A program made the translations under genes and the position numbers. This document shows, one piece after another, positions 49,161 to 59,929 of a DNA stretch of 64,000 bases. Origin of the DNA: Adiantum capillus-veneris (taxonomy: Eukaryota > Streptophyta > Polypodiopsida > Polypodiales > Pteridaceae). Below the pieces are notes generated by a model. It made no database searches, was not told the DNA's origin, and saw only the letters and a program-made list of their open reading frames with translations. The DNA lies in assembly GCA_014529385.2 (NCBI GenBank), contig CM043951.1, positions 107,351,384 through 107,415,383 of the forward strand, given 5' to 3'. Every line of letters begins with the position of its first letter. The stretch's first letter is position 1.

Positions 49161-50288
49161 TTGCGAATCAATGCCATTCGACTGACTGAGTTGGAGGAGG
49201 AAACAGTGGAGCCAATAATTGCGGTCAAAGTGGGGAACAATCAAGTGGGATCAACAGCTTTGCTTGATTTGGGTGCTCAAGTAAATTTGATCTCTTACGG
49301 ATTATACCAACAGCTCACAGTCACAGATCAACTTCATCCTACTCCCCAAGTGCTGGAAAGTAGCACATCACACCCATTGATAACATTGGGATGGACTATA
49401 TTGCATGTACATCTACATCGATATATTTATCCACACAAATTCTATGTGGTGACAGATGAAAGCACACAACACCCAATGATGCTAGGGCAACCTTGGCAAA
49501 AAGCATATAATGTGCAGATAGATTGGAAAGCAAAGGCTATCAAAATTCAACATGAACATGAACAACAAGTGATAGATTTTGCTCAGCAATACCATCATGA
49601 TCAACTGCAAGCCATGCAATCACTGGCAATAGAGCCAAAAACACGAATGCCATCAATGAACAACAGGAAAACCGAGGCCAAATATCAGGTAAAAGCCAAC
49701 CATGCTAATTACAGACCGATGAGGTCACCGGCCACAATGCAAAAATCTAGGCTACCAAAACAAGGTAAACAAGTATGGATGCAGAAGGATAGAAATGCAA
49801 TGGCAGAAAAACAACAATGTAACAAACGGATTCCAACAAAGCAAATGGTTCAACCCCAAACCAAGGGCATAAAACGAATGTGGATCCGAAAGAAAATGCT
49901 TAGCCATAACCCAAACGTCACTCACATTTGGATACCAAAGCAAAAGCAACTACCTGCAGTACAAGAAACAATGGAAGGCAGACAACTGCATATCAAAAAG
50001 GAGAACCGACATAAGTGGATGCTGATGAAAGACAAACAAGTGGCAAACAAGCAAGAGCCAAAACATCTACAAAAAAAGGCAGCAACAAAATACCAATGGA
50101 AAGTCAAGGCCATAAGGTCCATAACCATTACATCCCTGCCAATTCTATCCTTAGACACAGCTATGACTCCATCAACAGCGTCGGCAAAGCAATTGCCTTT
50201 TGCCAAAAAGACAATTAAACAGACAGCAGTAGAGTTACAACTATTACTTGCAAAGAAAGCAGGAAACCTCGACGGCGAATGCCAATAA
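49161..50288 (+). pseudogene. Second retropepsin-like domain plus basic tail, downstream of integrase
   Basis: In the same frame as integrase, the sequence ALLDLGAQVNLISYGLYQQL resembles the flap-side start of an aspartic protease (D-[ST]-G-A-x-x-x-[FL]-I-S). Here the catalytic triplet reads D-L-G (49266-49277). A later M-M-L-G-Q-P-W matches the I-[IL]-G-x-P-[WF] motif. The remaining 200 residues are Lys/Gln-rich with scattered W-[IM]-x-K motifs. D-L-G instead of D-[ST]-G suggests loss of activity or a non-protease role. This domain is additional to the normal protease. Confidence 0.7.
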
Positions 50289-50455
50289 GCATTTTGCTTA
50301 TTCCCTTCTCTTGCACAACATTAATTTTTCCATGCATTGACCGAGTATGCATAAAATAGGGCCACATTAATCGGCCAGGCATTAGCACAACTTTTTCAAC
50401 CTATGCACGGCACATACTCTGAGGCGAAACCTTGTCGTTCGGGAGGACTCCTGCT

Positions 50456-50470
50456 AGGAGGGGGGGAGGC
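50456..50470 (+). other. Internal polypurine-like tract
   Basis: AGGAGGGGGGGAGGC soon after the pol frame resembles the functional tract at 56600-56615. It could be a second plus-strand primer or the relic of an older 3' end. Confidence 0.45.
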
Positions 50471-52071
50471 ATTCTAGAGGCACTCTCAAATGCGGAACCA
50501 ATGACAGAAACAACAAAAAAAGGGCATGATTTTTGACTATTTTAAGGGTTGTTGTTTGATTGCGAAATTTTTTGGAGTAACCCAAGCACATATGCCCTTA
50601 TACAACATGAATCTACACGTATATGGGGCCAAACGCCAAATCAAGCCCCTAGGTGTGTGTATATAAGTAGAAATAGCCATTTTTCGGGCAAAATATTGGT
50701 AAAATGGAGAAATCCGGCCATAAAAATTGCATGTGAGTGTATATAATGTGTTGCGGTGATGTTTGTGATTTATTATGATTTTTGGGGATTTTTTGGATTT
50801 GATTTGCTATTTTTCTTTTAATTTTGCTCATTTTTGACAGAAAAACTTCAAAAAGCAGGTGAAAAACAGTTGTAATGAAAAATAAAAAATATGGTGATGA
50901 TCAGTGACTATAGGACAACCTATGGTACAGTGGGGGTGCAATTATGAGACTGGAGCGGAAGGCGTGTTTTGGCCAGGTTTTGACCGAAATGCCAAATTTC
51001 TGGTAAATAGAGAAAACGGAATCCAAATCAATAAATTTTTGAGCCTAAACCGCATCTTGCAAGAAGATAGGAGCACATGTCAAATTTCATGAAAAGTGGT
51101 TCAGGGACCTCCGTTATAAGAAATTTTCACCCCATTTTTAGCTCATTTTTACTATTGACTTTGTGGAGAAAGCTTCTGCCACCTAGAGCGGATCGACTTT
51201 CCAGCAGCTTCTACGACACACACGACTACCCGACGAGCTCCAGACATGAGAGGTAGGCTCACCACCTTGAGCTATCGCGCATGTTTGTCGTTATGTCGCG
51301 AAAACTAGCGTAGGGGTCACACACAAAGCGAGCGGTAGAGACCTGCAAGTAGAGACGGCGGCCTAACGGCTAACCCAAAAGCAACAAGACTTCATCGGCA
51401 GATTACCCTAGTCTAGGAGACCAGTCCTGGATAGCCAAAGGCAGTGGGAAACCATCGGGAAAAACCCTAATTCCAAGAAACCCGCAAGAGGCCACCAAAT
51501 GGGAAATTGGCGAAATGGCAACCAAATGCTACCAAAATTCATGGGTAGGAGCATCTCGACATGCTCGACAAGTCTATATGACCCGCATGACCAAAAAGTG
51601 ACCCGAAGCGGCACTAAACCTCAGAAACCGCATCAGACACACAAAGCGTCAAAATGCACTTGTGGCCAAACCGCAAGTCCGTTTGCCACCAAACTTCACG
51701 AGCGGCTTTCCTAGACCATCAACAACCAAGTCCTATGGTGGAAGACCACCACAAATCATTAAAGGTATGTAAACGCAACCACGGGTGCTTCTAGAGCGAC
51801 AAATTGCCAAATGGAGCTCCAGTGAAGCCAAAGTCGACAAAAACCATACGGCAAGGATTCCCAAGGGATTGGGAAGCTATGGAGACCAACATCGAAAAAT
51901 TTCATCGTAAAAAACCACTCCAAAAGTCAGAAAACGGCTCGGAGGCTCTAAAGTCCACACATGGAGTTATACTCTATCCATTTGACTTTTTTGTTGAAAT
52001 TAGGCTCAAAAGGGACTTAGGGGGGCAAAGGGCAAGCACTGGGAGCACTAGCACTGAAAAAAATCACCAGG

Positions 52072-52951
52072 AGACATCCTACGCGTAGGATGTCTCAAGG
52101 GCACTTTTTGGCACAAACCTCAACAATTTTTGTCATGCACATGTTCTGAATGACATTTACAAGCCATACACCAAGTTTCATCACATTTGGACCAGATTTG
52201 ACCTCGTATGCATGGAAAAACGCAAAGTTAGGGCATAGAGGCAATAATGGGCCATTGACCTACCAAATCTTGTCCAAATCTCATGAAACTTGCACAACAC
52301 ACTCACATACACATCAACAAACAATCTGTGTGGTCAGGGAGGAAAAAGGATGAAATAGACATCCTACGCGTAGGATGTCTAATGGACCTTTTTGGCATGA
52401 AAGGGATGTTTTATCATTCTAGATCTAATTACCTCATCATCAAGAGCCCATATGACAAGTTTGAAGCCATTCTAATCACTTTTGACCCCCAACACCTTCA
52501 AGATACACTTTTTGAGCCCAAAAACACCTCACAAAACCTTATGTAAGCATCAAATCTTGTCCAAATTCAAATCCAAGAACAGGGCCATGTTCCATAGGCC
52601 AAGGACAACCCACAGAACAAGTTTCATGTAATTCTGGTGAAAAAGACATCCTACGCGTAGGATGTCTCTACATAAATTTAGCCTTCTGTGCAAGGAATGA
52701 CATCATGGGAGCCAATACCATGGTGCAATGAGCCCATATACCAATTTTCAATCCATTTGGACATCAATTGCTACCTATGATGGACATTCTACCCAAATTG
52801 TGACCTAAAGCTTGAATAAGCCCCAAAAATCCACTTTTTGATATCCAAATCCAAATCCAAGCCTATAGCCATGTTCCATGAGCCTTACACTACCTGCATG
52901 TCAAGTATGAACCAATTCTAATGAAAAAGACATCCTACGCGTAGGATGTCT
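52072..52951. repeat. Four copies of the 24-bp palindrome at regular spacing
   Basis: Perfect copies lie at 52072-52095, 52357-52380, 52644-52667 and 52928-52951, so starts are 285, 287 and 284 bases apart. Sequences between them share only loose similarity (for example CAAATCCAAATCCAA and CCATGTTCCAT words), so they look like old tandem units in which the palindrome has stayed fixed. Confidence 0.95.
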
Positions 52952-53116
52952 AAATGGAAATTTTTGGCCAGATTTGCACTTTGAGCACATGCATAGCTTC
53001 ACAAGTTCCTTTTAAGCTTTAATTTCAATTTTCAAGTCATTTGGATAAGTAAAACTCAGTTTCGCAGCTAATATGGAAAAAATGCTAACTTTGGATTATT
53101 GAGTGCAACAGGATCT

Positions 53117-56100
53117 ATGGCAGCCTCGAAGTCACTGGCAAAGCAGAAAAGAATGACAATCAAAGATTATCTGGATGAGGTGGAACCCTTTTTCATTCCA
53201 GAAGGAACATTAAAGCCCACCAGCACCTGGATACAAGAGGATCTGTTAGAGTCCAATGACCTAAAGATCTACCAGAGAGTGTTCAAAGACAATGAAGGCA
53301 ATGTAATAGAGCTGCCAATGATGCCAAGAGAGCTCAATGAATTTGTACGAAGCAAAATGGCCGGCTACTTGGAGAAAATTGACCTCCATAACTACTTCGA
53401 GGCGATACGAGCAGGGGTGGACATCAAAAGAGTATGGGAGTTTGTAACAAGCATCAAAGAGGATGGAGTGGCCAAGGTGACAGATTTACAAGGCAGACCA
53501 GATACAGAGATCATAATCACGGAGCGGGTTGTAGCCCATGCACTAGACCTCTCCAATCAAGGAGACAATGTAACAAAAAGAAGGGACAAAGTCAAGGTGT
53601 ACAAAGAGAAAAAGGCCAATTACACCTTTGAAGACATTGCCAACCCAAAAGTGGCAATTATGTGCCAGTTGTACAACCAGTACTTCCACATGTGCACTAA
53701 GAGGCCACAGAAGTACAGGATGCCGCCAGGTGCAATTGCCACGACGTTTACTTGGGCAATGACAAAAGGCACCCCAAAGATAATCAACTATGTGGCATAC
53801 ATACATGACAGCTTGGTAAAGATGGGCAACAAAAAGCCAACCTACATAGTGACAGGAGAACTGATAACCAAGGTGGTTTATGCAACACTACACGCTAAAG
53901 GAAGGTGGCCTGACCCCCCATCTCAGAATGCTTGGCTAAGGGTAAAAGAAGACAAGGAAGATGAGCCACTAAGAGCACCAAGGGTGGCTACGAGATTGAA
54001 GATACGGTTAGAGCCAGTTGAAGAGGAGCAACCTGAGCAGAAGAGAGGAAAGAAGGAGTCTACTCAAGTGCCGACCAAAGAAACCAGGTCTCAAAAAGCG
54101 GCAAGACTCGAGAGGCTGATGGAGAGTTTCTGAGCAGAAAGAGCCCTCAAGGGTGATTTAAATGAACTCTGGAAGCCATCTCTCGAGTCTCTGTCCGGAT
54201 CATCCAGAAGAGTGCAGAGGGACCGCTTTGAAGATTATATCAAGAATTTCAAGATTCTTGATGCTGCAACGGAAAACATTCCCCATGTCCCTTTCACCGA
54301 GGAGGAAGTGGAGCACATAAGGCAGACATTGCTAGATGAACAAGAAATCCAAGAAAGGGAAAGAAAAACGAAAGCAGACAGGGACTTAAAGGGCAAACCG
54401 GAAGCTTTACCAGATAGCCCTAAACCCAGCCCACAGCCATCTCCACCGCCCTCACCACCTCCTAGCAGCCCTCCACTAGAAGACAAGGAGGCTGAGGACA
54501 AACAAGAAGAAAGGCAAGCTGAGGAGCAAGAGCAAAGGCAAGAACCTGAGCCAAAGGAAGAGGCCAAGCCTGAGTCTGAGCAAAATAGATTAGACGAGGC
54601 CTATTATGCATTTTTGGACCTGCTAGCTGCAGGCTATACAAAGGAAGAAGCCGCCACAGTCGCATTCGACTTGGCGAGAACAAGGCATAAAGATCAGATG
54701 CAAGGCATCCGGCTAGTGGAACTTAAAGAAATTGCTACAGACACTGTAGACCTGCACCCGCCCTCCAATGACTGGGACGTGGTGATGACAAAGCTAGCCG
54801 GATTGCGAGCGCAATCCATGTCTTCAGAGGAAGAAATGACGACTCTCAAAGCCACTAAAGAACATATCAAAAAGGAAGTGGATTCTCTGCAGGCACAAAG
54901 CCAAAGGAAAAAAGAGAGAAAAGATGACCTGCAGGCCAGCTTGGCAACGACTCTACAAAACTGCCAAGCAATGGAAGAAGCAAATGAGGCAGCAGCAAAA
55001 AGAATACAAGCAGCTGAAGAAGAGTGTCTGCAGCTCAGCAAGTCATTGCGAGATGCTGAAAAAGAACGAGATAATCTGACACTACAGCTGGCAGAAGAAA
55101 CAAAAGAAGTAGAGGCCATGAGAAATGCCAAGGAAAAGGCAGAGATAGAACAAGAAGCAAGCCTGGATGAAGTCCTTGAGCTCAAGGACTAATTAAAAGT
55201 CAAAGATCAAACCATCCAGAGGCTACGAGCATCACCTGCTAGAGTTAGAGCTACTAGCTCGACTCAAATCATTTCCGAGCGTCAAATATATGAAGAGAAA
55301 ATGCAGGAACTTCAAAAGGAGCTGACTCTCGAGAAAAAGCAAAGGTTAATGATGGCTGAAGGTTCTATCGCAATGCAAAAAAGAATGGAGGACAGCCAAA
55401 AAGCCCTACAAGAAGAAGTGGAGAGCATAAAGATAAAGCTCGAGGAGGCGGAAAGAGTAAACGATGAACTTAATGACCTCCTCGTGAATATGGGCGGAGA
55501 AGCTGAAGCGGAAAAGCAGACACTCCTCAGGCAAATTGAGGAGTTGAAAGGCCAACAACAAGCAGAGGCAGAAAGCTCAGGGCCAGCCGCCAATGAGGGC
55601 ATCGACCTTGAAAATGTGGCGGATCCTGTGGACACACCCATGCAAGAGGAAAGCATAGCAGGATCCTCTCAAGAGCCACAGGATCTAACACAAGAAGAGG
55701 AGGAAAAATTGCGTAAGGCAATAGAGACAGAGCTAAGAGAAAGCACAAAGGAAGCCTTGGAATGGGAGCAGAGGGTCTTCAAAGCTATGACAATTCAGAA
55801 GATTGACGCCAGCAATCTCAGGCGAGAGTGGCTTCAGCCCTCTCTCCCATATCCATTGTTGAAGTATGAAGCAGCAACAATAAACAGGTGAATCAGAGAA
55901 GAGCAAATGATACCTCTCTACAATGCAGACACCTCGAGGCCAGAAGGAGTTAAGCTCATAGTGGAGTCTCAGCCAAAGTGGAGGAAGGCTTGGCTTACCA
56001 AGTACCCACAATACCTAATCCACTTGGTAGAGGCACCTAAACACATCAGAGACAACCTCAGCTTCCGTCCTCTACCAAGGGTTAGGACGTGGAAGGCACA

Positions 56101-56563
56101 AGAAATCTTGCAAAGAAGCCAACCCACTTGGCTGAATTACCCAAAGTTGCCGAGCGTGAAGGCAGGTGAGAGAATATGTGTCCAATACATGGTGAAAACC
56201 CTAACGGGTGCCATAAAGTTGTTCACTGGCTCACCTGACCTTACATGCATTATGATGAGAAAAATCTGCAGAACCATCCTAGCAGTGTTCGAGACCTTCA
56301 AGCCGGGCCAGGTGACCGACAACATATTCTTCTTCCAAGATACATACAGATGTGCTTACGATCTGTCAGGTCAGCCTTCCAAGGAGGTGATACATGCACT
56401 GTACCAAAGAATCACGTTTCTACCATCCTATCACCTCCAGGCTTTTGAAGAACCATTTTATACGGGGTTCTTCACCATGCATACAGATATCTTTGGCCCA
56501 ACAATGTTGAACCTACATGCAAGGTACGAATCACTGCTAAAGATGCGAGAAACAATAAAATGA
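53117..56563 (+). pseudogene. Extra 3' reading frame of the giant Gypsy, about 1,150 codons, three stops
   Basis: One frame runs from the ATG at 53117 to the terminal stop at 56561, interrupted only by TGA (54131), TAA (55190) and TGA (55889), all explainable as C-to-T changes in CGA or CAA. In order it has: a globular N-terminal domain (about 300 residues; MTIKDYLDEVEPFF and CQLYNQYFHMCTKRPQ), a basic stretch, a Pro-rich linker (SPQPSPPPSPPPS), an acidic E/Q/K-rich part, a long coiled coil (about 54800-55700) and a C-terminal globular domain with F-x-x-D-T-Y-R-C-A-Y-D-L. Extra frames 3' of integrase occur in Tat-type Gypsy elements; this one has no function I can name. Confidence 0.7.
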
Positions 56564-56599
56564 AGCAGCTGATCAAGGCCATGTCGGGGACGACATGAA

Positions 56600-56615
56600 C
56601 AAGGAGGGGGGTGGA
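56600..56615 (+). other. Polypurine tract of the giant Gypsy
   Basis: AAGGAGGGGGGTGGA-type purine run directly before the TG of the 3' LTR. Confidence 0.85.
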
Positions 56616-56899
56616 TGTTAGAAGCTAGACACACCCCACGGCATTTAACTACTCGGCGGACTATTATTTTTGTAATTATTCATTCATTGAGGAAAACCCG
56701 ATCTTTCACCTTGTAAATATTGGGACTTACAGAAGTTTTTGGATTGTATCCCAGTTTTGATAGTTAGATTGAGTAGATGGTTGATTTTGGAACTTTAGGG
56801 TTTGAGAAGTTGTAAGGTATATATACCACTTTTTGACCTTAATGAAAAAACCTTTTGTCATTTTAAAACAAGTTTGAAGTCTGTGAGTGAGCATACTGT

Positions 56900-56958
<59 letters not shown>

Positions 56959-57591
56959 TGAGCTTCATCTTGACGCTACGTGTGCTACGGTGGTCGGAAT
57001 CGAGTGCTGAGAAGTGCAGCGTGTTGCCCCCGACTAGAGCTACGCGTCGATACCAACATTGCGCGCGTACGGTCCGGCCTTGTGAGCTCCTTCTACGAGC
57101 TTCATCGGTTGTTTGGGTGAGCATATATTGTGCGATTTTGCATTGCAGCATATCCACGCGTTCACAATGAGTAGAACTACACATTAGGCACTTTAGATTT
57201 TGGAAACGAAGACCTGCAGATTTCGGCCAGACATCCTACGTGTTTCTGCACCAAGTGTTTTGGGTCGTGATTTTGGTTCATAGACCTTAGGGAGAGCGGC
57301 CTATTGGTATTAGTAGGGTCTCCTTCAAGTTCTATGGTGTTTCGAGATTGTTTGATGGGTGTTCGGCTCTAGAAAGTGTTGTAGGAAGTTTCCTCTTTTG
57401 CACTCTTGAAGGCTGTGACTTAGACAATTGGTAGAGACCTCTGTAGGAATTGGTTAGGAGTCGGTCAAGTGTAGGTTGACACCTTATGCTTGCTTCCATG
57501 CGCCTGCGGGTCGAGCTTCGTCCTTAGCTGACATTACATGTTAGGTGAGTTCTCGCTGTGCTGACGTCCGTCGCAGCGTATCCGTCCAACA
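56616..57591 (+). repeat. 3' LTR of the giant Gypsy element (976 bp)
   Basis: It pairs with 37842-38775. The main length difference is a (GA)n expansion at 56904-56956. The palindrome half-site recurs at 57229-57240. Confidence 0.95.
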
Positions 57592-57596
57592 GGATT

Positions 57597-57890
57597 CAAA
57601 CAAGACAATTGTGTCTTGTACAGTGATAGCCAAAGCGCTATCCATCTTGCAAAGAACTCAGCCTTTCATTCAAAGAAAAAGCACATTGAGGTGAGATATC
57701 ACTTCATACGCACTCTTTTGGAAGAGGGACAACTAAAGCTAGGAAAGGTGCATTAGTGAAAATCCTACATACATGTTTGCAAAGGTGGTCAACAAGGAGA
57801 AGTTGAGCTTTTGCTCATCTTCAATCGGCATTTAAGGATAAGAAGCCAAGACGGAAATCAGTTCACAAGTTTGGTTTGGAGATCAGTCTC
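57597..57890 (+). pseudogene. Copia element 2 RNase H end, downstream half
   Basis: After the target duplication the frame resumes with D-S-Q-S-A-I-H-L-A-K-N and K-K-K-H-I-E-V-R-Y-H-F-I-R, the standard end of Copia RNase H. A frame break or stop lies near 57755. Confidence 0.85.
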
Positions 57891-57902
57891 CAAGTGGGAG
57901 AT
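57891..57902 (+). other. Polypurine tract of Copia element 2
   Basis: CAAGTGGGAGAT just before the LTR start TGTTAAG. Confidence 0.8.
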
Positions 57903-58141
57903 TGTTAAGTATGGAGCCTGATTTACCCCTTGTAATTTTATGTGGTAAAAACGCACATTTGTAAGGCCCCCATTATGAGGAGAATCCATCGTGCGTGAAG
58001 GAAAATCACTCGTTGGAAATAAAAATCACTCATCGAAAACCAAAATTTTCACAGCCAAGATTCAGGGGAAACTTAAGGGGAATATTCCTTTTCGTCGGAA
58101 TATTATGGCCGGACGGCGCCGAAAAGTGGTCGAAAAATGCG
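57903..58141 (+). repeat. Truncated 3' LTR of Copia element 2
   Basis: It aligns with the first part of 34807-35560 and stops at about 58141, so roughly two thirds of the LTR is deleted. Confidence 0.85.
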
Positions 58142-58261
58142 GTGGAGATTTCTAGTTTTTAGGTATGGATTCTCCATGAGATGCTGGTTGCAATTTTTTT
58201 GTGGTATGGTGGGTGGTGGTGCCATTAGCGTGTATTGTGGTTTGCTGCTCTGTGTTGGCCA

Positions 58262-58600
58262 TGGCATGCAAGAGATGAGTGTGTGCTCCTAGGTGTTGAA
58301 GAGGGCGCCTTAAAATTCACAAATGACAAATGAACTGAAAGTTATGAGTTTTAATTCATATAGTGCTTAAAACTTTTAAAATTTTCAATAAAACTATTGA
58401 AAATACAATTTTTTTAAAAAAAGACAAAACTTCATGCACAGAACCACCAATTGTGTTGTAAAAAAACCACTTTGCATTACTATGCATGTTTACAATAGTG
58501 GGAATATTTTCCAAAAAATTATCCAATTGTCTATATAGCACCTACCATTTGGTTGCTTAGTTTTCAAGAGATGTTGAAGACAATATCTTATGTTTGAGGC
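58262..58600 (+). repeat. Dispersed repeat B, copy 2
   Basis: Homologous to 10741-11085. It begins about 120 bases after the broken Copia LTR. Confidence 0.65.
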
Positions 58601-59114
58601 GAGTCTTACGATGCACTGAGTGAAATTTATTGAGCGAATGGTAAAATCGAGCAATACCCACCAGAAAGAATGCAATTGAACACTACCCTATGTCCATGCT
58701 TAGGGGATGGACCTATGGTTGCAAACATCGAGTGTCTGATTTAATTAAATAACTTTTGTTCAAACTCTACCATATGAGTTGACAATAGGTTACTCTACTA
58801 GCAAATGTAGCCACACCACTTATTACCACTCCCTCTTCTTGATTTTTCATGGAGCTACGACAATTAAACATCACATACATTCCCTATGACTCTCCTCCAA
58901 GGCTCCAAGGGTCATAATATTGGACCACTGCCATGTACTAGAGCTTTTTGCAAAAAAAATCTTTAAGATATTATCTCTAGCTTAAAAGTCAAAAGCCAAA
59001 CTAGATTTCAAGAAGAAAACTGGTTTAAAAAATGAATGAAATTAAATTTACACTCTTTTTCTTGATAACTTAAAAAGTAGTTGCACTAGATGGTTGTGTG
59101 CCAACCCAATGAGG

Positions 59115-59116
<2 letters not shown>
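58601..59116 (+). other. Unassigned AT-rich sequence
   Basis: No gene, repeat boundary or RNA recognised. Confidence 0.4.

Positions 59117-59200
<84 letters not shown>
59117..59200 (+). repeat. Compound (TC)n-(AC)n microsatellite
   Basis: TC run 59117-59158 joined directly to an AC run 59159-59200. Confidence 0.95.
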
Positions 59201-59204
<4 letters not shown>

Positions 59205-59929
59205 CAAAGTCACTCTATTGTGGAGACATCCTGGTATACATGAGAGATAGACATGAGTAGGTACCCAATAATATATGTGGGACTTACTGGGAGAAAGAGA
59301 TGCTAAAAAACATTACTAAACCCCACTCTGGATCAATAGTCTAAACCACATTATACCATTGGTTAAATACAAATTATTAACTTGAAGCACACTCATCATC
59401 TATGAAGAGATGCAGTCTTCGAGGCCTATCTTTTGGACGACCATCGTAAAGTGGGTCCAATGTCATGCGTCTAGCCTCCACCTCAATGTATTCAAGTAAT
59501 GCACTTCAACGAAACAAAATACACACAATTCAAAAAACATCCATGGCCCATAAATTCATATGCAAAAAAACCTACAAGTGGTAATAGCAATGTTTATCGA
59601 TGAATCATACAATGTTTTGGAAGACAACAAAAAGATAATCAACCATAAATGTCCGCTAACATAACCCAAACAAAAGAAAAACACTATGAATGTCTTGTGG
59701 CAAGTCGAGAATGGGAATCTCACAAATCATCAAAAGGGTTCCCACCCACGGGTCGGTCTTCGTCGTCCACCACATCTATGGATGTGGTCGTGTCCTCTCT
59801 CCCTCGCTTCCTTGGTTGAAGCAAGGGCTACAAGAAAGTGGAAACAAGTGCTTCGTCAAAATCAGAGATGCACATGCACAACCAGAGACCAAACAACATG
59901 TCAAAATAGGAGTCGTTCCACATCCAAAC
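59201..59929 (+). other. Unassigned sequence
   Basis: It may include the 3' end of the minus-strand pseudogene that follows. Plus-strand frames at 59686-59953 have no recognisable domain. Confidence 0.35.

Larger units (their letters stand above)
50289..53116 (+). other. Spacer between pol and the 3' frame of the giant Gypsy
   Basis: About 2.8 kb without a credible protein. It holds a polypurine-like tract near its start and four palindromes spaced 284-287 bases in its second half. Confidence 0.7.
37842..57591 (+). mobile_element. Giant (19.75 kb) Gypsy element nested in Copia element 2
   Basis: The LTRs 37842-38775 and 56616-57591 both start TGTTAGAAGCT and end GTCCAACA. The 5-bp duplication GGATT flanks it exactly (37837-37841 and 57592-57596). 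The order is gag, protease, RT, RNase H, integrase, so it is Gypsy, followed by an extra retropepsin-like domain, a 2.8 kb spacer and a long extra 3' frame. The size, the tRNA-Asp-like primer and the extra 3' frame resemble the Tat/Ogre group of plant Gypsy elements. That lineage call is an inference. Many stops make this copy non-autonomous. Confidence 0.95.
34807..58141 (+). mobile_element. Copia element 2, split by a nested Gypsy insertion
   Basis: The 5' LTR (34807-35560), initiator-Met primer site, gag, integrase C-terminus, RT and RNase H run to 37841. After the nested Gypsy (37842-57591) the RNase H frame resumes at 57597, followed by a polypurine tract and the first 239 bases of the 3' LTR. 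Without the nested element this copy would be about 3.6 kb, short because protease and most of integrase are deleted. The 3' LTR is truncated, so no target duplication can be checked. Confidence 0.9.

Noticed and set aside
52072-52951. CRISPR-like array (regularly spaced palindromes)
   Set aside because: Spacing is about 285 bases with related spacers in a plant retrotransposon; there are no cas genes and spacers are not unique.
54235-55185. Antisense Ser/Cys-rich frames in the extra 3' frame of the giant Gypsy
   Set aside because: They mirror Glu/Lys-rich coiled-coil codons of the sense frame.
41555-56563. Stops in the Gypsy frames being repaired by U-to-C RNA editing, which is common in fern organelles
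   Set aside because: The elements are nuclear and this editing is known from organelle transcripts; C-to-T DNA decay is simpler.
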